Positions 34,771-43,230 are shown, numbered from the stretch's first letter. The stretch is DNA of 64,000 bases from Sporosarcina trichiuri (GCF_030406775.1 NZ_CP129119.1:592001-656000), one strand, 5' to 3'. The notes: generated by a model from the sequence alone, not told the origin. Numbers and translations: made by a program.

Positions 34771-35160
34771 ATGAAAGAAATTACAAAAAAGCGTCTGAAA
34801 GCATACATGATCGATCATGCCGTCAACGCAGCGGTCACGGCATTCACAGAATACCTGCTGCGGAAGAAAGTGAAAAGTGAAGCGGTCCATAACCTGGTGA
34901 CGCCGTCCGTCATCGCGGGAACCCTCGAATTCGCCCAGCTGTATACGAAAGGGCAGACGGTCGGCTACAGGCTCACCGGACTCCAGCTTGAGGATGAAAA
35001 CGGCGGAAAACCATCCGGCGTCCAGATCGCCAAACGGATCGTCTACCGGGAGTCCGTCAGCGGCATCCAGTACTTCACACATCGGAAGACGTTCGAACAG
35101 GAAGGCGGCAGACAGCTTCCGCAAGACCGCTTCGCCGGCACGATCGTCGAGGAAGCGTGA
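34771..35160 (+). CDS. RDD-like family protein
   Basis: A 129-residue protein. KKRLKAYMIDHAVNAAVTAF at the start and GQTVGYRLTGLQLEDENGGKPSGVQIAKRIVYRE (about residues 69-102) match the two ends of RDD domains (R...D, then G-Q-T-x-G-x-R-x-x-G). The hydrophobic segments are weaker than in typical RDD membrane proteins, so membrane insertion is uncertain. The start has GAGGAGGAG upstream. Function is unknown. Confidence 0.6.
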   Translation: MKEITKKRLKAYMIDHAVNAAVTAFTEYLLRKKVKSEAVHNLVTPSVIAGTLEFAQLYTKGQTVGYRLTGLQLEDENGGKPSGVQIAKRIVYRESVSGIQYFTHRKTFEQEGGRQLPQDRFAGTIVEEA

Positions 35161-35181
35161 CTTACAGGCACACCGAAAACC

Positions 35182-35245
35182 CATGAGTTTGACATAACTA
35201 TTGCTTTTTCCCCGGGTTAAGAGGAAAATAATAAGCAAACTCATG
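35182..35245. promoter_or_regulatory. separated inverted repeat upstream of the MarR gene
   Basis: CATGAGTTTG (35182-35191) and CAAACTCATG (35236-35245) are perfect complements separated by 44 bases. The left arm overlaps a TTGACA that could be a -35 element; no good -10 is visible. The repeat may be a paired autoregulatory operator. Confidence 0.4.
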
Positions 35246-35262
35246 ACTTGGAGTGGGTACTG

Positions 35263-35718
35263 ATGACTGAAAACATGGACACGAAACAAGAAGAAATCCA
35301 CCGAATGGAAAAGGATCTGCGCTACATCGCCGCGATCATCAAGCAGCAGGGGCGCAAAATCCTCAGCAATTATACGATTACGCCGCCGCAGTTCGTCGCC
35401 CTGCAGTGGCTGTTCGAGCATGGGGATATGACGATCGGCGATCTGTCGAACAAAATGTATCTAGCTTTCAGCACGACGACGGACCTCGTCGACCGGATGG
35501 AGAAAAACGAACTCGTCAAGCGGGTGAGGGATGACAAGGACCGCCGTGTCGTCCGCATCCATCTGCTCGAAGAAGGCGGGCGCGTCATCCAGGAAGTGAT
35601 CGACAAGCGGCGTCAGTACCTGGAGGATGTCATGAAGGACTTCAGTGAAGAGGAACTCCGGTCATTCACGGATCTGCTGTCGAAACTTCACGTGGAAATG
35701 AGCCCGGAACCGAAATGA
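35263..35718 (+). CDS. ysmB: MarR family transcriptional regulator (YsmB)
   Basis: A 151-residue winged-helix regulator. The recognition region spans about 50-85 (MTIGDLSNKMYLAFSTTTDLVDRMEKNELVKR) and the wing has the MarR signature DDKDRRVVRIHL (about 87-98). The ligand and regulon are unknown. The ATG at 35263 follows GGAGTGGG. Its stop codon overlaps the racE start (ATGA), so the two are translationally coupled; the same neighbours occur in B. subtilis. Confidence 0.88.
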   Translation: MTENMDTKQEEIHRMEKDLRYIAAIIKQQGRKILSNYTITPPQFVALQWLFEHGDMTIGDLSNKMYLAFSTTTDLVDRMEKNELVKRVRDDKDRRVVRIHLLEEGGRVIQEVIDKRRQYLEDVMKDFSEEELRSFTDLLSKLHVEMSPEPK

Positions 35719-36533
35719 GCGGGACAGCGGACTACCCGATCGGCATCATCGATTCAGGAGTGGGCGGCCTGACCGTCATGAAAGAACTGCTGGAACGGAT
35801 GCCGGAGGAGAACTTCATCTACATCGGGGACGACGCCCGCTGTCCGTACGGCAGCCGGTCTCCGCAAGAGATCATCCGCTTTACGAAGCAGCTGATCGGC
35901 GCACTCGACCGGTTCGGCGTCAAGCTCGCCGTCATCGCCTGCAACACGGCGACAGCATTCGCCCTCGATCACGTGCGGCCGCTGTTCACATTCCCGATTA
36001 TCGGCGTCATCGACCCGGGCGCACGCACAGCTGTCCGTAAGTCGGATACGAAACGGATCGCTGTGCTCGGCACGATCGGCACCGTGAAGAGCGGTGCGTA
36101 CCGCGAGGCGATACACGGCCTTTCACCGCATGCGGACGTCCTGCAGCTCGCCTGTCCGACGTTCGTGCCGCTCGTGGAACAGGCAGTCTACAAGACACAA
36201 ACGGCCGACGAGGCGGTGAAGCAGGCGCTCCTGCCGCTGCAGAGCGAATCGTTCGACACCGTCATTTTAGGCTGCACGCATTTCCCGCTGCTCGCTCCGT
36301 TCATCCGGAAGCATCTGCCGGACGGGACGGCACTCGTGACGTCAGGTGCCGCAACTGCGGATACGGTCATACAGCTCCTGGAGGCTGAGGGAAACAGGCG
36401 GCAGAGCGATGAACGCGGAAGTTCGCGTTTCTATACGACGGGAAACCCTGAGCATTTCAGGACAATCACGGCGGACTGGCTCGGCATACAATCACCTGCT
36501 GTCGGCCGGCTGACGCTCCCCGTACCGCAATAA
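35715..36533 (+). CDS. racE: glutamate racemase
   Basis: Provides D-glutamate for peptidoglycan. The 272-residue protein has IGIIDSGVGGLTVMKEL (residue 8) and DDARCPYGSRSP (about 38). The two catalytic cysteines are in AVIACNTATAFAL (about 75) and VILGCTHFPLL (about 186). It overlaps the MarR gene by four bases. B. subtilis has gerM between racE and rph; that gene is absent here, the gap to rph being about 100 bp. Confidence 0.95.
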   Translation: MSGTADYPIGIIDSGVGGLTVMKELLERMPEENFIYIGDDARCPYGSRSPQEIIRFTKQLIGALDRFGVKLAVIACNTATAFALDHVRPLFTFPIIGVIDPGARTAVRKSDTKRIAVLGTIGTVKSGAYREAIHGLSPHADVLQLACPTFVPLVEQAVYKTQTADEAVKQALLPLQSESFDTVILGCTHFPLLAPFIRKHLPDGTALVTSGAATADTVIQLLEAEGNRRQSDERGSSRFYTTGNPEHFRTITADWLGIQSPAVGRLTLPVPQ

Positions 36534-36633
36534 TAGCAGAACATTCCGCCCGGTGTGCTCCTCCGCCGGGCTTTTGCGCGGGTTCCGATGGGTATGCTAA
36601 AATGGACGAATGAAAAGAAAGAGGGTATGTGAT

Positions 36634-37392
36634 TTGAGACACGACGGACGAACGAACAACGAACTGAGAAACGTAACGATAGAAAAGGACTTCCTGCTGC
36701 ACCCGGAAGGCTCGGTGCTCATCACGGTCGGCAATACGAAAGTGATCTGCACGGCATCCGTCGAAGACCGTGTACCGCCATTCCTGCGGGGCAGCGGCAA
36801 AGGCTGGGTCACCGCGGAGTATTCGATGCTGCCGCGTGCCACCGGCCAGCGCACGCAGCGTGAAGCGTCACGGGGCAAGATCGGCGGACGCACGATGGAG
36901 ATCCAGCGGCTCATCGGCCGGGCGCTCCGCTCCGTCATCGACCTTGAGGCACTCGGCGAGCGCACGATCTGGATCGACTGCGACGTCATCCAGGCGGACG
37001 GCGGCACACGCACCGCATCGATCACGGGCGCATTCGTCGCGATGGCGATGGCTGCGGCGGGTGTTGCAGCCGACAAGAAGCTCGCGAAATTCCCGATCCG
37101 GCAGTACCTCGCGGCGACGAGCGTCGGAAAGAAAGAGGACGGGGAGCTGATCCTGGACCTTGACTACGTGGAGGACTCATCGGCAGCCGTCGACATGAAC
37201 GTCGTCATGACGAGCGCCGGTGAATTCGTCGAGCTGCAGGGGACTGGTGAGGAATCGACATTCACCCGTGCGGAGATGAACGGCCTGCTGGACTTGGCGG
37301 AAGCCGGGATCGCCCAGCTGATCGGTCTGCAGAAAGAAGCACTCGGCCCGATCTGCGCACAAATCGAATCACACGAGGAGGCAGCGCAATGA
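36634..37392 (+). CDS. rph: ribonuclease PH
   Basis: A phosphorolytic 3'-5' exoribonuclease that trims tRNA 3' ends. The 252-residue protein has [64 protein letters not shown] (phosphate-binding Arg segments) and [23 protein letters not shown] (about 105-128). The TTG at 36634 has GAGGGT at seven bases and gives the standard N-terminus; an ATG 24 bases upstream has no Shine-Dalgarno. The stop overlaps the next start by four bases. Confidence 0.95.
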   Translation: MRHDGRTNNELRNVTIEKDFLLHPEGSVLITVGNTKVICTASVEDRVPPFLRGSGKGWVTAEYSMLPRATGQRTQREASRGKIGGRTMEIQRLIGRALRSVIDLEALGERTIWIDCDVIQADGGTRTASITGAFVAMAMAAAGVAADKKLAKFPIRQYLAATSVGKKEDGELILDLDYVEDSSAAVDMNVVMTSAGEFVELQGTGEESTFTRAEMNGLLDLAEAGIAQLIGLQKEALGPICAQIESHEEAAQ

Positions 37393-38003
37393 AGGAAGTA
37401 TTGATCGCAACGAACAATAAGGGCAAAGTCAAGGACTTCGAAGTGCTGTTCAAGCCGCACGGCATCACCGTCCGCTCGCTCCAGGACCTGGACGAGCCGA
37501 TCGAAGTGGAGGAGACGGGGACGACATTCGAGGAGAATGCGATCCTGAAGGCGGAAGAAACCGCCAAGCTCCTGAACACATGGGTCATTTCGGACGACAG
37601 CGGCCTTGAAATCGATGCGCTGAACGGCGAGCCCGGTGTCTACTCCGCCCGGTATGCAGGCGAACCGAAAGACGACCAGGCCAACATTGACAAAGCGCTG
37701 ACCAACCTGGAAGGCGTCCCGGAAGGCTCACGTCAGGCACGCTTCCGCTGTGTGCTGGCGATCGCAGGACCGGGCATGGAGACGCAGACGTTCTCCGGCA
37801 GCTGTGAAGGGAACATCCTGTTTGAACGCCGTGGCAAGGGCGGATTCGGGTACGATCCGATCTTCTACGTCCCGCAGGCGCGCAAGTCGATGGGGGAGAT
37901 GACGCCGACGGAGAAGGCGGAGTACTCCCACCGCGGGGAAGCGATGCGGAAATTCGAAGCGGAACTGCCGAAACTGGTGAGCGAAGCGGGCGAGCGCCAG
38001 TGA
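37389..38003 (+). CDS. ysnA: XTP/dITP diphosphatase (RdgB/HAM1 type)
   Basis: Removes noncanonical purine nucleoside triphosphates (XTP, ITP, dITP) from the pool. The 204-residue protein has [19 protein letters not shown] (residue 3), [24 protein letters not shown] (about 67-90) and [14 protein letters not shown] (about 150), the three conserved nucleotide/metal blocks. It overlaps rph and the next phosphodiesterase by four bases each, so rph-ysnA-ysnB form one tightly coupled operon. Confidence 0.93.
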   Translation: MKEVLIATNNKGKVKDFEVLFKPHGITVRSLQDLDEPIEVEETGTTFEENAILKAEETAKLLNTWVISDDSGLEIDALNGEPGVYSARYAGEPKDDQANIDKALTNLEGVPEGSRQARFRCVLAIAGPGMETQTFSGSCEGNILFERRGKGGFGYDPIFYVPQARKSMGEMTPTEKAEYSHRGEAMRKFEAELPKLVSEAGERQ

Positions 38004-38503
38004 AACTGGTCGTATTAAGCGATTCGCATAGCGATACGAAGACGATCGAGGCGATCCGCCGCCGGGAGACCGATGCAGACGCCGTCTTCCATTGCGGCGA
38101 CAGCGAGCTCACGTCCGACGCACAGGTGCTGGAAGGCATACGGATCGTCCAGGGCAACTGTGACTGGGGCGCACGCTTTGAAGACGCCATACGGGCCGAT
38201 GTGGCGGGCAGACGGGTGCTCATGGTGCACGGCCACCGGCACGGCGTCAAAGAGTCGCTGCTGCAGCTGAAATACGCAGCAGCCGAAGCCGGCGCAGACA
38301 TCGTCCTGTTCGGCCACTCCCACCTGTATGGCGCAGAACGCGAAGACGGCTTGCTTTACGTCAATCCGGGCAGCACCGTGCAGCCGAGGGGCGGCCGGGC
38401 AGCGACCTACGCGGTCATTGAAGACGGTGACGCACTCACCGTGACGTTCAAGGATCCGCTCAGCGGAGCGGTCGTCGAGACCGCACAATTCAGCCTCCGC
38501 TAA
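38000..38503 (+). CDS. ysnB: YfcE/MJ0936 family metallophosphoesterase (YsnB)
   Basis: A 167-residue calcineurin-like phosphodiesterase. Metal ligands occur in VVLSDSHSD (residue 4), FHCGDSEL (about 31), VQGNCDW (about 50), MVHGHRHG (about 74) and VLFGHSHLYGAE, with NPGSTVQPRGG after it. The physiological substrate is unknown. The GTG start overlaps the stop of the diphosphatase gene. It is the last gene of the operon, before tRNA-Arg. Confidence 0.9.
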   Translation: MKLVVLSDSHSDTKTIEAIRRRETDADAVFHCGDSELTSDAQVLEGIRIVQGNCDWGARFEDAIRADVAGRRVLMVHGHRHGVKESLLQLKYAAAEAGADIVLFGHSHLYGAEREDGLLYVNPGSTVQPRGGRAATYAVIEDGDALTVTFKDPLSGAVVETAQFSLR

Positions 38504-38510
38504 TTTACTA

Positions 38511-38539
38511 TTGACTTCACACCCAGCTTTGCCTATAAT
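38511..38539 (+). promoter_or_regulatory. sigma-A promoter of tRNA-Arg
   Basis: TTGACT, 17 bases, TATAAT: nearly consensus. Confidence 0.8.
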
Positions 38540-38592
38540 AAAACCTGTCGTTCCGATCACAACCAGATCTTCACAACTCAGGGAACGCAGTT

Positions 38593-38666
<74 letters not shown>

Positions 38667-38679
38667 TATAAACTATCTG

Positions 38680-38716
38680 AAACAGCTTCTCAATTCAAAT
38701 TTGAGAAGCTGTTTTT
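38680..38716 (+). terminator. terminator of tRNA-Arg
   Basis: AAACAGCTTCTCAA and TTGAGAAGCTGTTT form a perfect stem followed by TT. Confidence 0.85.
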
Positions 38717-38803
38717 ATGTCCTTGGCAACTTATAAAAAAGGCAAGACCTGGATAGGGCCAGTATGAAAACGACCGTTGAGTTCCACATCTTGGTGTATT
38801 AGG

Positions 38804-39343
38804 ATGGAGGGGGAGGAGTTCTATGAAAAAACACTCATCATACTGGGCGTCGTCCTTATCGGTGCGGCAGCCTATTTCCTCATCAATGAGCCAGGGAAAG
38901 ACCGTGTGACCATCAAGAAAACAAACCGGCCGACAGAAAATAGCGGTAAGGCCCCCATTCTGACAATCGAGGAAGACAGGGATGTCCCTGTGGAAGAGGA
39001 ATTCCCGGCATCGATGGATCAGTTGGAGGTTGAAAACGCCATCCATGACATGTCCCACCAGAAAGTGAGAGCAGAAGACAAATGGGGGTTCCTGCCGATG
39101 ACACAGGACAGGGTTGAACGGTTGACAGAGGTTGTAGAGAAGAACAAAAAGAAATACGGAAAAAATGCTGACGTATATTTGGATATACTGCAGCGCTGGT
39201 CGAACGATGATTTCTCCGCTGTCGATCAGGATCACAATACAATTTGGGACATGCAAGGCGGCACGGTCGGAAAAGCGACAGGCATTCTGACGATCGAGCA
39301 GGAGCAGGAATTCATCAGAAAACACTACAAGACGAACGAGTAA
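38804..39343 (+). CDS. DUF6241-like membrane-anchored protein, start possibly disrupted
   Basis: The frame encodes an N-terminal membrane anchor (TLIILGVVLIGAAAYFLIN) and a soluble domain with MSHQKVRAEDKWGFLPMT, YLDILQRW and HNTIWDMQGGTVGKATGILT. That domain is a pattern I associate with DUF6241 proteins of Bacilli. Function is unknown. The best ribosome binding site (GGGGGAGGAG) precedes an ATG at 38823 that is out of frame by one base. One more A in the A-run after that ATG would give MKKTLIILG. The in-frame ATG at 38804 has no good ribosome binding site. It is either a natural frameshift, a sequencing error or slippage. Confidence 0.6.
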   Translation: MEGEEFYEKTLIILGVVLIGAAAYFLINEPGKDRVTIKKTNRPTENSGKAPILTIEEDRDVPVEEEFPASMDQLEVENAIHDMSHQKVRAEDKWGFLPMTQDRVERLTEVVEKNKKKYGKNADVYLDILQRWSNDDFSAVDQDHNTIWDMQGGTVGKATGILTIEQEQEFIRKHYKTNE

Positions 39344-39471
39344 CGGCAAGTGACGGCGTGGATAAGCCGTATAAGGAGTTTCTTAGGAGTTTATCCTTTC
39401 ACGTTTTATGCCATCCTAGCGGGGAAAAGAAAAGCAACACCACTTTTCAACCTAACAGGAGGAGATGTAAA

Positions 39472-39798
39472 ATGGAAACGCAATACAAAGAAGCCCTCTC
39501 CGTACTGTCGGAGTGCATCGAGGCGTGCAACAACTGTTTCGACGCGTGCCTGAAGGAAGAGGACGTCAAGATGATGGCGGAGTGCATCCGGCTCGACCGT
39601 GAATGTGCCGACGCATGTGCATATGCTGTACAGGCGATCACACGCAACAGCCCGTTCACGAAGCAGATCCTGCAGCTTTGTGCGGATGTCTGTGAGAAGT
39701 GCGGCGACGAGTGTGCCAAACACGACCACGACCACTGCAAGCGCTGTGCCGAACACTGCAAGAAGTGTGCGGAAACGTGCCGCAAGCTGGCTGCATAA
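39472..39798 (+). CDS. four-helix bundle copper storage protein (Csp/DUF326 family)
   Basis: A 108-residue protein with 16 cysteines, spaced as in cytosolic copper storage proteins: repeated C-x3-C/C-x2-C (CIEACNNCFDACL, CADACAYA, CADVCEKCGDECAKH, CKRCAEHCKKCAETC). The Cys line the inside of a four-helix bundle and bind many Cu(I) ions. No signal peptide is seen, so it is cytosolic. AGGAGG precedes the ATG. It lies immediately upstream of csoR, copZ and copA, supporting a copper role. Confidence 0.9.
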   Translation: METQYKEALSVLSECIEACNNCFDACLKEEDVKMMAECIRLDRECADACAYAVQAITRNSPFTKQILQLCADVCEKCGDECAKHDHDHCKRCAEHCKKCAETCRKLAA

Positions 39799-39810
39799 TC
39801 CACTTGTAAG

Positions 39811-39846
39811 ACCGGCAGGGGGTATCGTCCCTCTGACGGTTTTTTT
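39811..39846 (+). terminator. terminator of the copper storage gene
   Basis: ACCG...GGG...CCC...CGGT imperfect stem followed by TTTTTT. Confidence 0.65.
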
Positions 39847-39861
39847 AATTAATCCATTCGC

Positions 39862-39907
39862 TTGTAACCTATCTTCCAGCGTGATAATATAGGGGTATAG
39901 GGTATAC
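39862..39907 (+). promoter_or_regulatory. csoR promoter with CsoR-type operator
   Basis: TTGTAA, 17 bases, TAATAT, followed at once by AGGGGTATAGGGTATAC (39891-39907), a G-tract/ATA sequence typical of CsoR sites. Apo-CsoR bound here would cover the start of transcription. Confidence 0.6.
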
Positions 39908-39922
39908 GAAAGGATGAGCGCC

Positions 39923-40210
39923 GTGACAGAGACGAACAAGAAGACGGTCCAGCCGAACAAGCAGCAGATGCTGACACGCCTGAAACGGGTCGAAGGCCAG
40001 GTACGCGGCGTCCATCAGATGATCGAGAACGACCGGTACTGCGTCGACATCCTCCATCAGATCAGTGCGATCCAGTCGGCCATCAACAAAGTATCGCTCG
40101 CGCTGCTGGAAGATCATACGACGCACTGTGTCGCCAATGCTATCAAAGGGCAGAACGGCGACGAGGCGATCGAGGAACTGATGTCGGTGATGAAAACGAT
40201 GACGAAGTAA
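39923..40210 (+). CDS. csoR: copper-sensing transcriptional repressor CsoR
   Basis: A 95-residue all-helical DUF156 repressor released from DNA by Cu(I). LKRVEGQVRGVHQMIENDRYCVDILHQISAIQ contains the first copper Cys, and EDHTTHCVANAI supplies the His-x3-Cys pair, completing the C-H-C site. The ATG at 39914 directly abuts AAAGG. The GTG at 39923 has nine-base spacing and is preferred. It should regulate itself and copZ/copA through the operator-like sequences at 39891, 40223 and 40696. Confidence 0.93.
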   Translation: MTETNKKTVQPNKQQMLTRLKRVEGQVRGVHQMIENDRYCVDILHQISAIQSAINKVSLALLEDHTTHCVANAIKGQNGDEAIEELMSVMKTMTK

Positions 40211-40222
40211 GCTGAAGGTTTC

Positions 40223-40243
40223 CATACCTGGCGAGGGTATGAT
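40223..40243 (+). promoter_or_regulatory. copZ operator (CsoR type)
   Basis: CATACC-TGGCGA-GGGTATG (40223-40241) is an inverted repeat of the CsoR-site form ATACC-N6-GGGTAT. TATGAT (40238-40243) overlaps its right half as a possible -10; the -35 is unclear. Confidence 0.55.
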
Positions 40244-40279
40244 ACAGTGAAACCAATTACCGAAAGGGAGGCAGAACCC

Positions 40280-40480
40280 ATGAAAGAAGTATTGAAAGTA
40301 GAAGGTATGTCATGTCAGCATTGCGTCAACGCTGTGGAAACGAATGTAGGAGAAATCTCCGGCGTCTCCTCTGTCAAAGTCGACCTGCCAGCGAAAGAAG
40401 TGGCAGTGGAATACGACAATGAGGCAACAATGAAGCAAGTGAAAGAGACGATCGAGGATCAGGGGTACGATGTGGTCTAA
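40280..40480 (+). CDS. copZ: copper chaperone CopZ
   Basis: A 66-residue heavy-metal-associated domain that delivers Cu(I) to CopA. The metal site is GMSCQHCVNAV (about residue 9), within a full beta-alpha-beta-beta-alpha-beta pattern ending EDQGYDVV. GGGAGG lies nine bases before the ATG. It is separated from copA by a dispersed repeat and a terminator, so the two are probably separate units under the same repressor. Confidence 0.94.
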   Translation: MKEVLKVEGMSCQHCVNAVETNVGEISGVSSVKVDLPAKEVAVEYDNEATMKQVKETIEDQGYDVV

Positions 40481-40627
40481 GGAAGACCGCTTTCCGCTGC
40501 AGACGGATGCTTTCCGCGGGCATGGCATAAGCCGCTTCCCTCGCTGACGCTCAGTCCAGGGTCTTATGCTCATGCTATTCCCGCCGGAGTCACCGTCTTC
40601 CGCTGCAAGCTGGAGCGCCCCATCAAC
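40481..40627 (+). repeat. dispersed Bacillaceae-type repeat, copy 3 (between copZ and copA)
   Basis: A 147-bp noncoding element. GCTTTCCGCGGGC lies near the left and CCCGCCGGAGTCACCGTCTTCCGCTGCA towards the right, ending ATCAAC. The arms are imperfect inverted repeats (TTCCGCTGCA and TGCAGCGGAA; GCATAAG and CTTATGC). The layout matches the elements at 10417 and 15740 at their ends, while the centre differs. Confidence 0.6.
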
Positions 40628-40655
40628 GGCAGAACATCAATAATAAAGAATAACC

Positions 40656-40686
40656 GATTATGCCCACCGCATAATCCTTCTTTTTT
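40656..40686 (+). terminator. terminator upstream of copA
   Basis: GATTATGC and GCATAATC stem followed by CTTCTTTTTT. The copA -35 hexamer overlaps its T-run. Confidence 0.75.
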
Positions 40687-40712
40687 GCAAACTATATACC
40701 CCCATACAGTAT
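40685..40712 (+). promoter_or_regulatory. copA promoter/operator (CsoR type)
   Basis: TTGCAA (40685-40690), then ATACCCCCATACAGTAT (40696-40712), a C-tract flanked by ATA/TAT like CsoR operators. The -10 (CAGTAT) is weak. Confidence 0.5.
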
Positions 40713-40730
40713 CGAAAGGATGTGAGGGAC

Positions 40731-43145
40731 ATGGAAGAAAAGACATTGAAAATCAATGGCATAACGTGCGCGGCATGTGCCAACCGGATCGAGAAAGGGT
40801 TGTCCAAGATGGAGGGCGTCGACTCGGCGAACGTCAACTTTGCGCTCGAGAGCACGACCGTCCGCTATGACCCCGAGAAAGCAAACGTCCGGGACTTCAC
40901 GGAGAAAATCGAGAAACTCGGCTACGGGGTCGTCTTCGACAAAGCCGAATTCGATATCACCGGCATGACGTGCGCCGCATGCGCGAACCGGATTGAAAAA
41001 CGGATCGCCCGTATGGATGGTGTGGCCGAAGCATCCGTCAACTTCGCGGTGGAAACCCTAACCGTCCGCTACAACGCTGCGGAGACTAACCCGACAGATA
41101 TGATGGCGGCTGTCCAAAAGATGGGCTATGAGCTCCATCTGCAGACGGAGGATGACCAGAAAATCGACCACAAAGAAGAGGAGATCAAGAAACAGACACG
41201 GAAATTCATCTTCTCAGCGATCCTGACCCTGCCACTGCTGTGGACGATGGTCGCGCACTTCGAATTCCTGTCGTTCCTCTACCTGCCCGATATCCTCATG
41301 AACCCGTGGGTCCAGCTCGTGCTCGCCACCCCGGTGCAGTTCATCATCGGCGCGCAGTTCTACAAGGGTGCATTCAACGCACTCTGCAACAAGAGCGCCA
41401 ACATGGACGTCCTCGTCGCGCTCGGTACGAGTGCCGCCTACTTCTACAGCGTCTACCTGCTGATCGAGTGGGTGCAGGGCGGCGGTACCGGTGAACCGAT
41501 GCTGTATTTCGAGGCATCCGCTGTCATCCTGACCCTCATCCTGCTCGGCAAGCTGTTCGAAGTCCGGGCGAAAGGCAAGACGAGCCAGGCGATCCAGAAA
41601 CTGCTCGGCCTGCAGGCGAAAACCGCCCGTGTGCTAAAAGACGGCATCGAACAGGAAATTCCGATCGAAGAGGTCCAGGCAGGCGACATCCTGCTCGTCA
41701 AACCGGGGGAGAAGATCCCTGCGGACGGCGAGATCATCGCCGGCCAGTCGGCGATCGACGAATCGATGATCACCGGCGAAAGCATCCCGGTCGACAAAGC
41801 ACCCGGCAGCCAAGTCATCGGCTCGACCATCAACAAAAACGGCTCCCTGCAGATCCGCGCCACCAAAGTCGGCAAGGACAGTGCGCTCGCGCAGATCGTC
41901 CGCGTCGTCGAGGAAGCGCAGGGGACCAAAGCGGACATCCAGCGCCTGGCGGACAAAATCTCCGGCGTCTTCGTCCCGATTGTCGTCGGTATCGCGCTCA
42001 TAACGTTCTTCATCTGGTACTTCGCCGTCACACCGGGCGACTTCCGTTCGGCGATCATCCCGACAATCTCGATCCTCGTCATCGCCTGTCCGTGTGCACT
42101 CGGCCTTGCGACACCAACGTCCATCATGGCAGGCTCCGGCCGTGCCGCCGAAATGGGCATGCTGTTCAAAGGCGGCGAGCACCTCGAGAACACCCGGTCG
42201 ATCGATACCGTCGTGCTGGATAAAACCGGCACTGTCACGAAAGGCGAGCCGTCGCTGACCGACGTGGAAATCCAGGAAGGCTTCAATCAAACCGACGTCC
42301 TCCGTTGGACAGCATCCGCGGAAAACCAGTCGGAGCACCCGCTCGCACAAGCAATCACCGCAGGAGTCAAGGAACAGGGCATCGAGCTCGCCCAGCCCGA
42401 CTCCTTCCAGGCACTGCCCGGCTACGGCATCGAAGCGGCCATCGAAGGGAAGACCATCCTCGTCGGCAACCGCAAGCTGATGACAGGACGCGGCATTGCA
42501 ATCGACACGATCGAAGCCCGCATGGAACACTTCGAGAATGAAGGGAAGACGGCGATGCTCATCGCAGTCGACAACACACTCGCCGGACTCGTCGCAGTCG
42601 CCGACACCGTCAAGGAAACGTCCAAGGACGCGATCGCCCGGCTGCACGCCCTCGGACTCGACGTCATCATGCTGACGGGGGACAACCGGCACACCGCCGA
42701 AGCGATCGGCAGCCAGGTCGGCGTGACGCATGTCATCGCGGACGTCCTGCCGGAGGAAAAAGGCGAGCAGATCACCAAGCTGCAGGCACAAGGCAAGAAA
42801 GTCGCCATGGTCGGAGACGGTATCAACGACGCACCCGCCCTCGCCTCCGCTGACATCGGCATGGCGATCGGCACAGGCACCGACATCGCCATCGAAGCTG
42901 CCGACATCACGCTCATGCGCGGCGACCTGAACAGCGTCGCGGACGCCATCATCATGAGCCGCAAAACGATGCGCAACATCAAACAGAACCTGTTCTTCGC
43001 CTTCATCTACAACACCATCGGCATCCCGATCGCAGCACTCGGGCTCCTCGCCCCCTGGGTCGCCGGCGCCGCCATGGCCTTCAGCTCCGTCAGCGTCGTG
43101 CTGAACGCATTGCGTCTGCAGCGGGTGACGCTGGAGGAGAAATGA
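40731..43145 (+). CDS. copA: copper-exporting P1B-type ATPase
   Basis: Pumps Cu(I) out of the cell. The 804-residue protein starts with two heavy-metal domains (GITCAACANRIEKG, about residue 11; GMTCAACANRIEKR, about 79). A membrane part with eight helices includes the CPC channel motif VIACPCALGLATPTS (about 447). The actuator is MITGESIPVD (about 348). The phosphorylation site is LDKTGTVTKGEP (about 495), the nucleotide site SEHPLAQAI (about 538), and the hinge GDGINDAPALASADI (about 698). The ATG at 40731 is preferred over the GTG at 40722 because AAAGGA is ten bases upstream. Confidence 0.96.
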   Translation: MEEKTLKINGITCAACANRIEKGLSKMEGVDSANVNFALESTTVRYDPEKANVRDFTEKIEKLGYGVVFDKAEFDITGMTCAACANRIEKRIARMDGVAEASVNFAVETLTVRYNAAETNPTDMMAAVQKMGYELHLQTEDDQKIDHKEEEIKKQTRKFIFSAILTLPLLWTMVAHFEFLSFLYLPDILMNPWVQLVLATPVQFIIGAQFYKGAFNALCNKSANMDVLVALGTSAAYFYSVYLLIEWVQGGGTGEPMLYFEASAVILTLILLGKLFEVRAKGKTSQAIQKLLGLQAKTARVLKDGIEQEIPIEEVQAGDILLVKPGEKIPADGEIIAGQSAIDESMITGESIPVDKAPGSQVIGSTINKNGSLQIRATKVGKDSALAQIVRVVEEAQGTKADIQRLADKISGVFVPIVVGIALITFFIWYFAVTPGDFRSAIIPTISILVIACPCALGLATPTSIMAGSGRAAEMGMLFKGGEHLENTRSIDTVVLDKTGTVTKGEPSLTDVEIQEGFNQTDVLRWTASAENQSEHPLAQAITAGVKEQGIELAQPDSFQALPGYGIEAAIEGKTILVGNRKLMTGRGIAIDTIEARMEHFENEGKTAMLIAVDNTLAGLVAVADTVKETSKDAIARLHALGLDVIMLTGDNRHTAEAIGSQVGVTHVIADVLPEEKGEQITKLQAQGKKVAMVGDGINDAPALASADIGMAIGTGTDIAIEAADITLMRGDLNSVADAIIMSRKTMRNIKQNLFFAFIYNTIGIPIAALGLLAPWVAGAAMAFSSVSVVLNALRLQRVTLEEK

Positions 43146-43152
43146 AAACATG

Positions 43153-43192
43153 CAAAAACCGGACTCGCGTCAATTGCGCGGGTCCGGTTTTG
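43153..43192. terminator. bidirectional terminator after copA
   Basis: AAAACCGGAC-CGCG/CGCG-GTCCGGTTTT stem. It can also end the hicB-like transcript from the other side. Confidence 0.85.
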
Positions 43193-43230
43193 CTATCACT
43201 GGGTGAGTGTGTCAGCACGTTCAATACATA

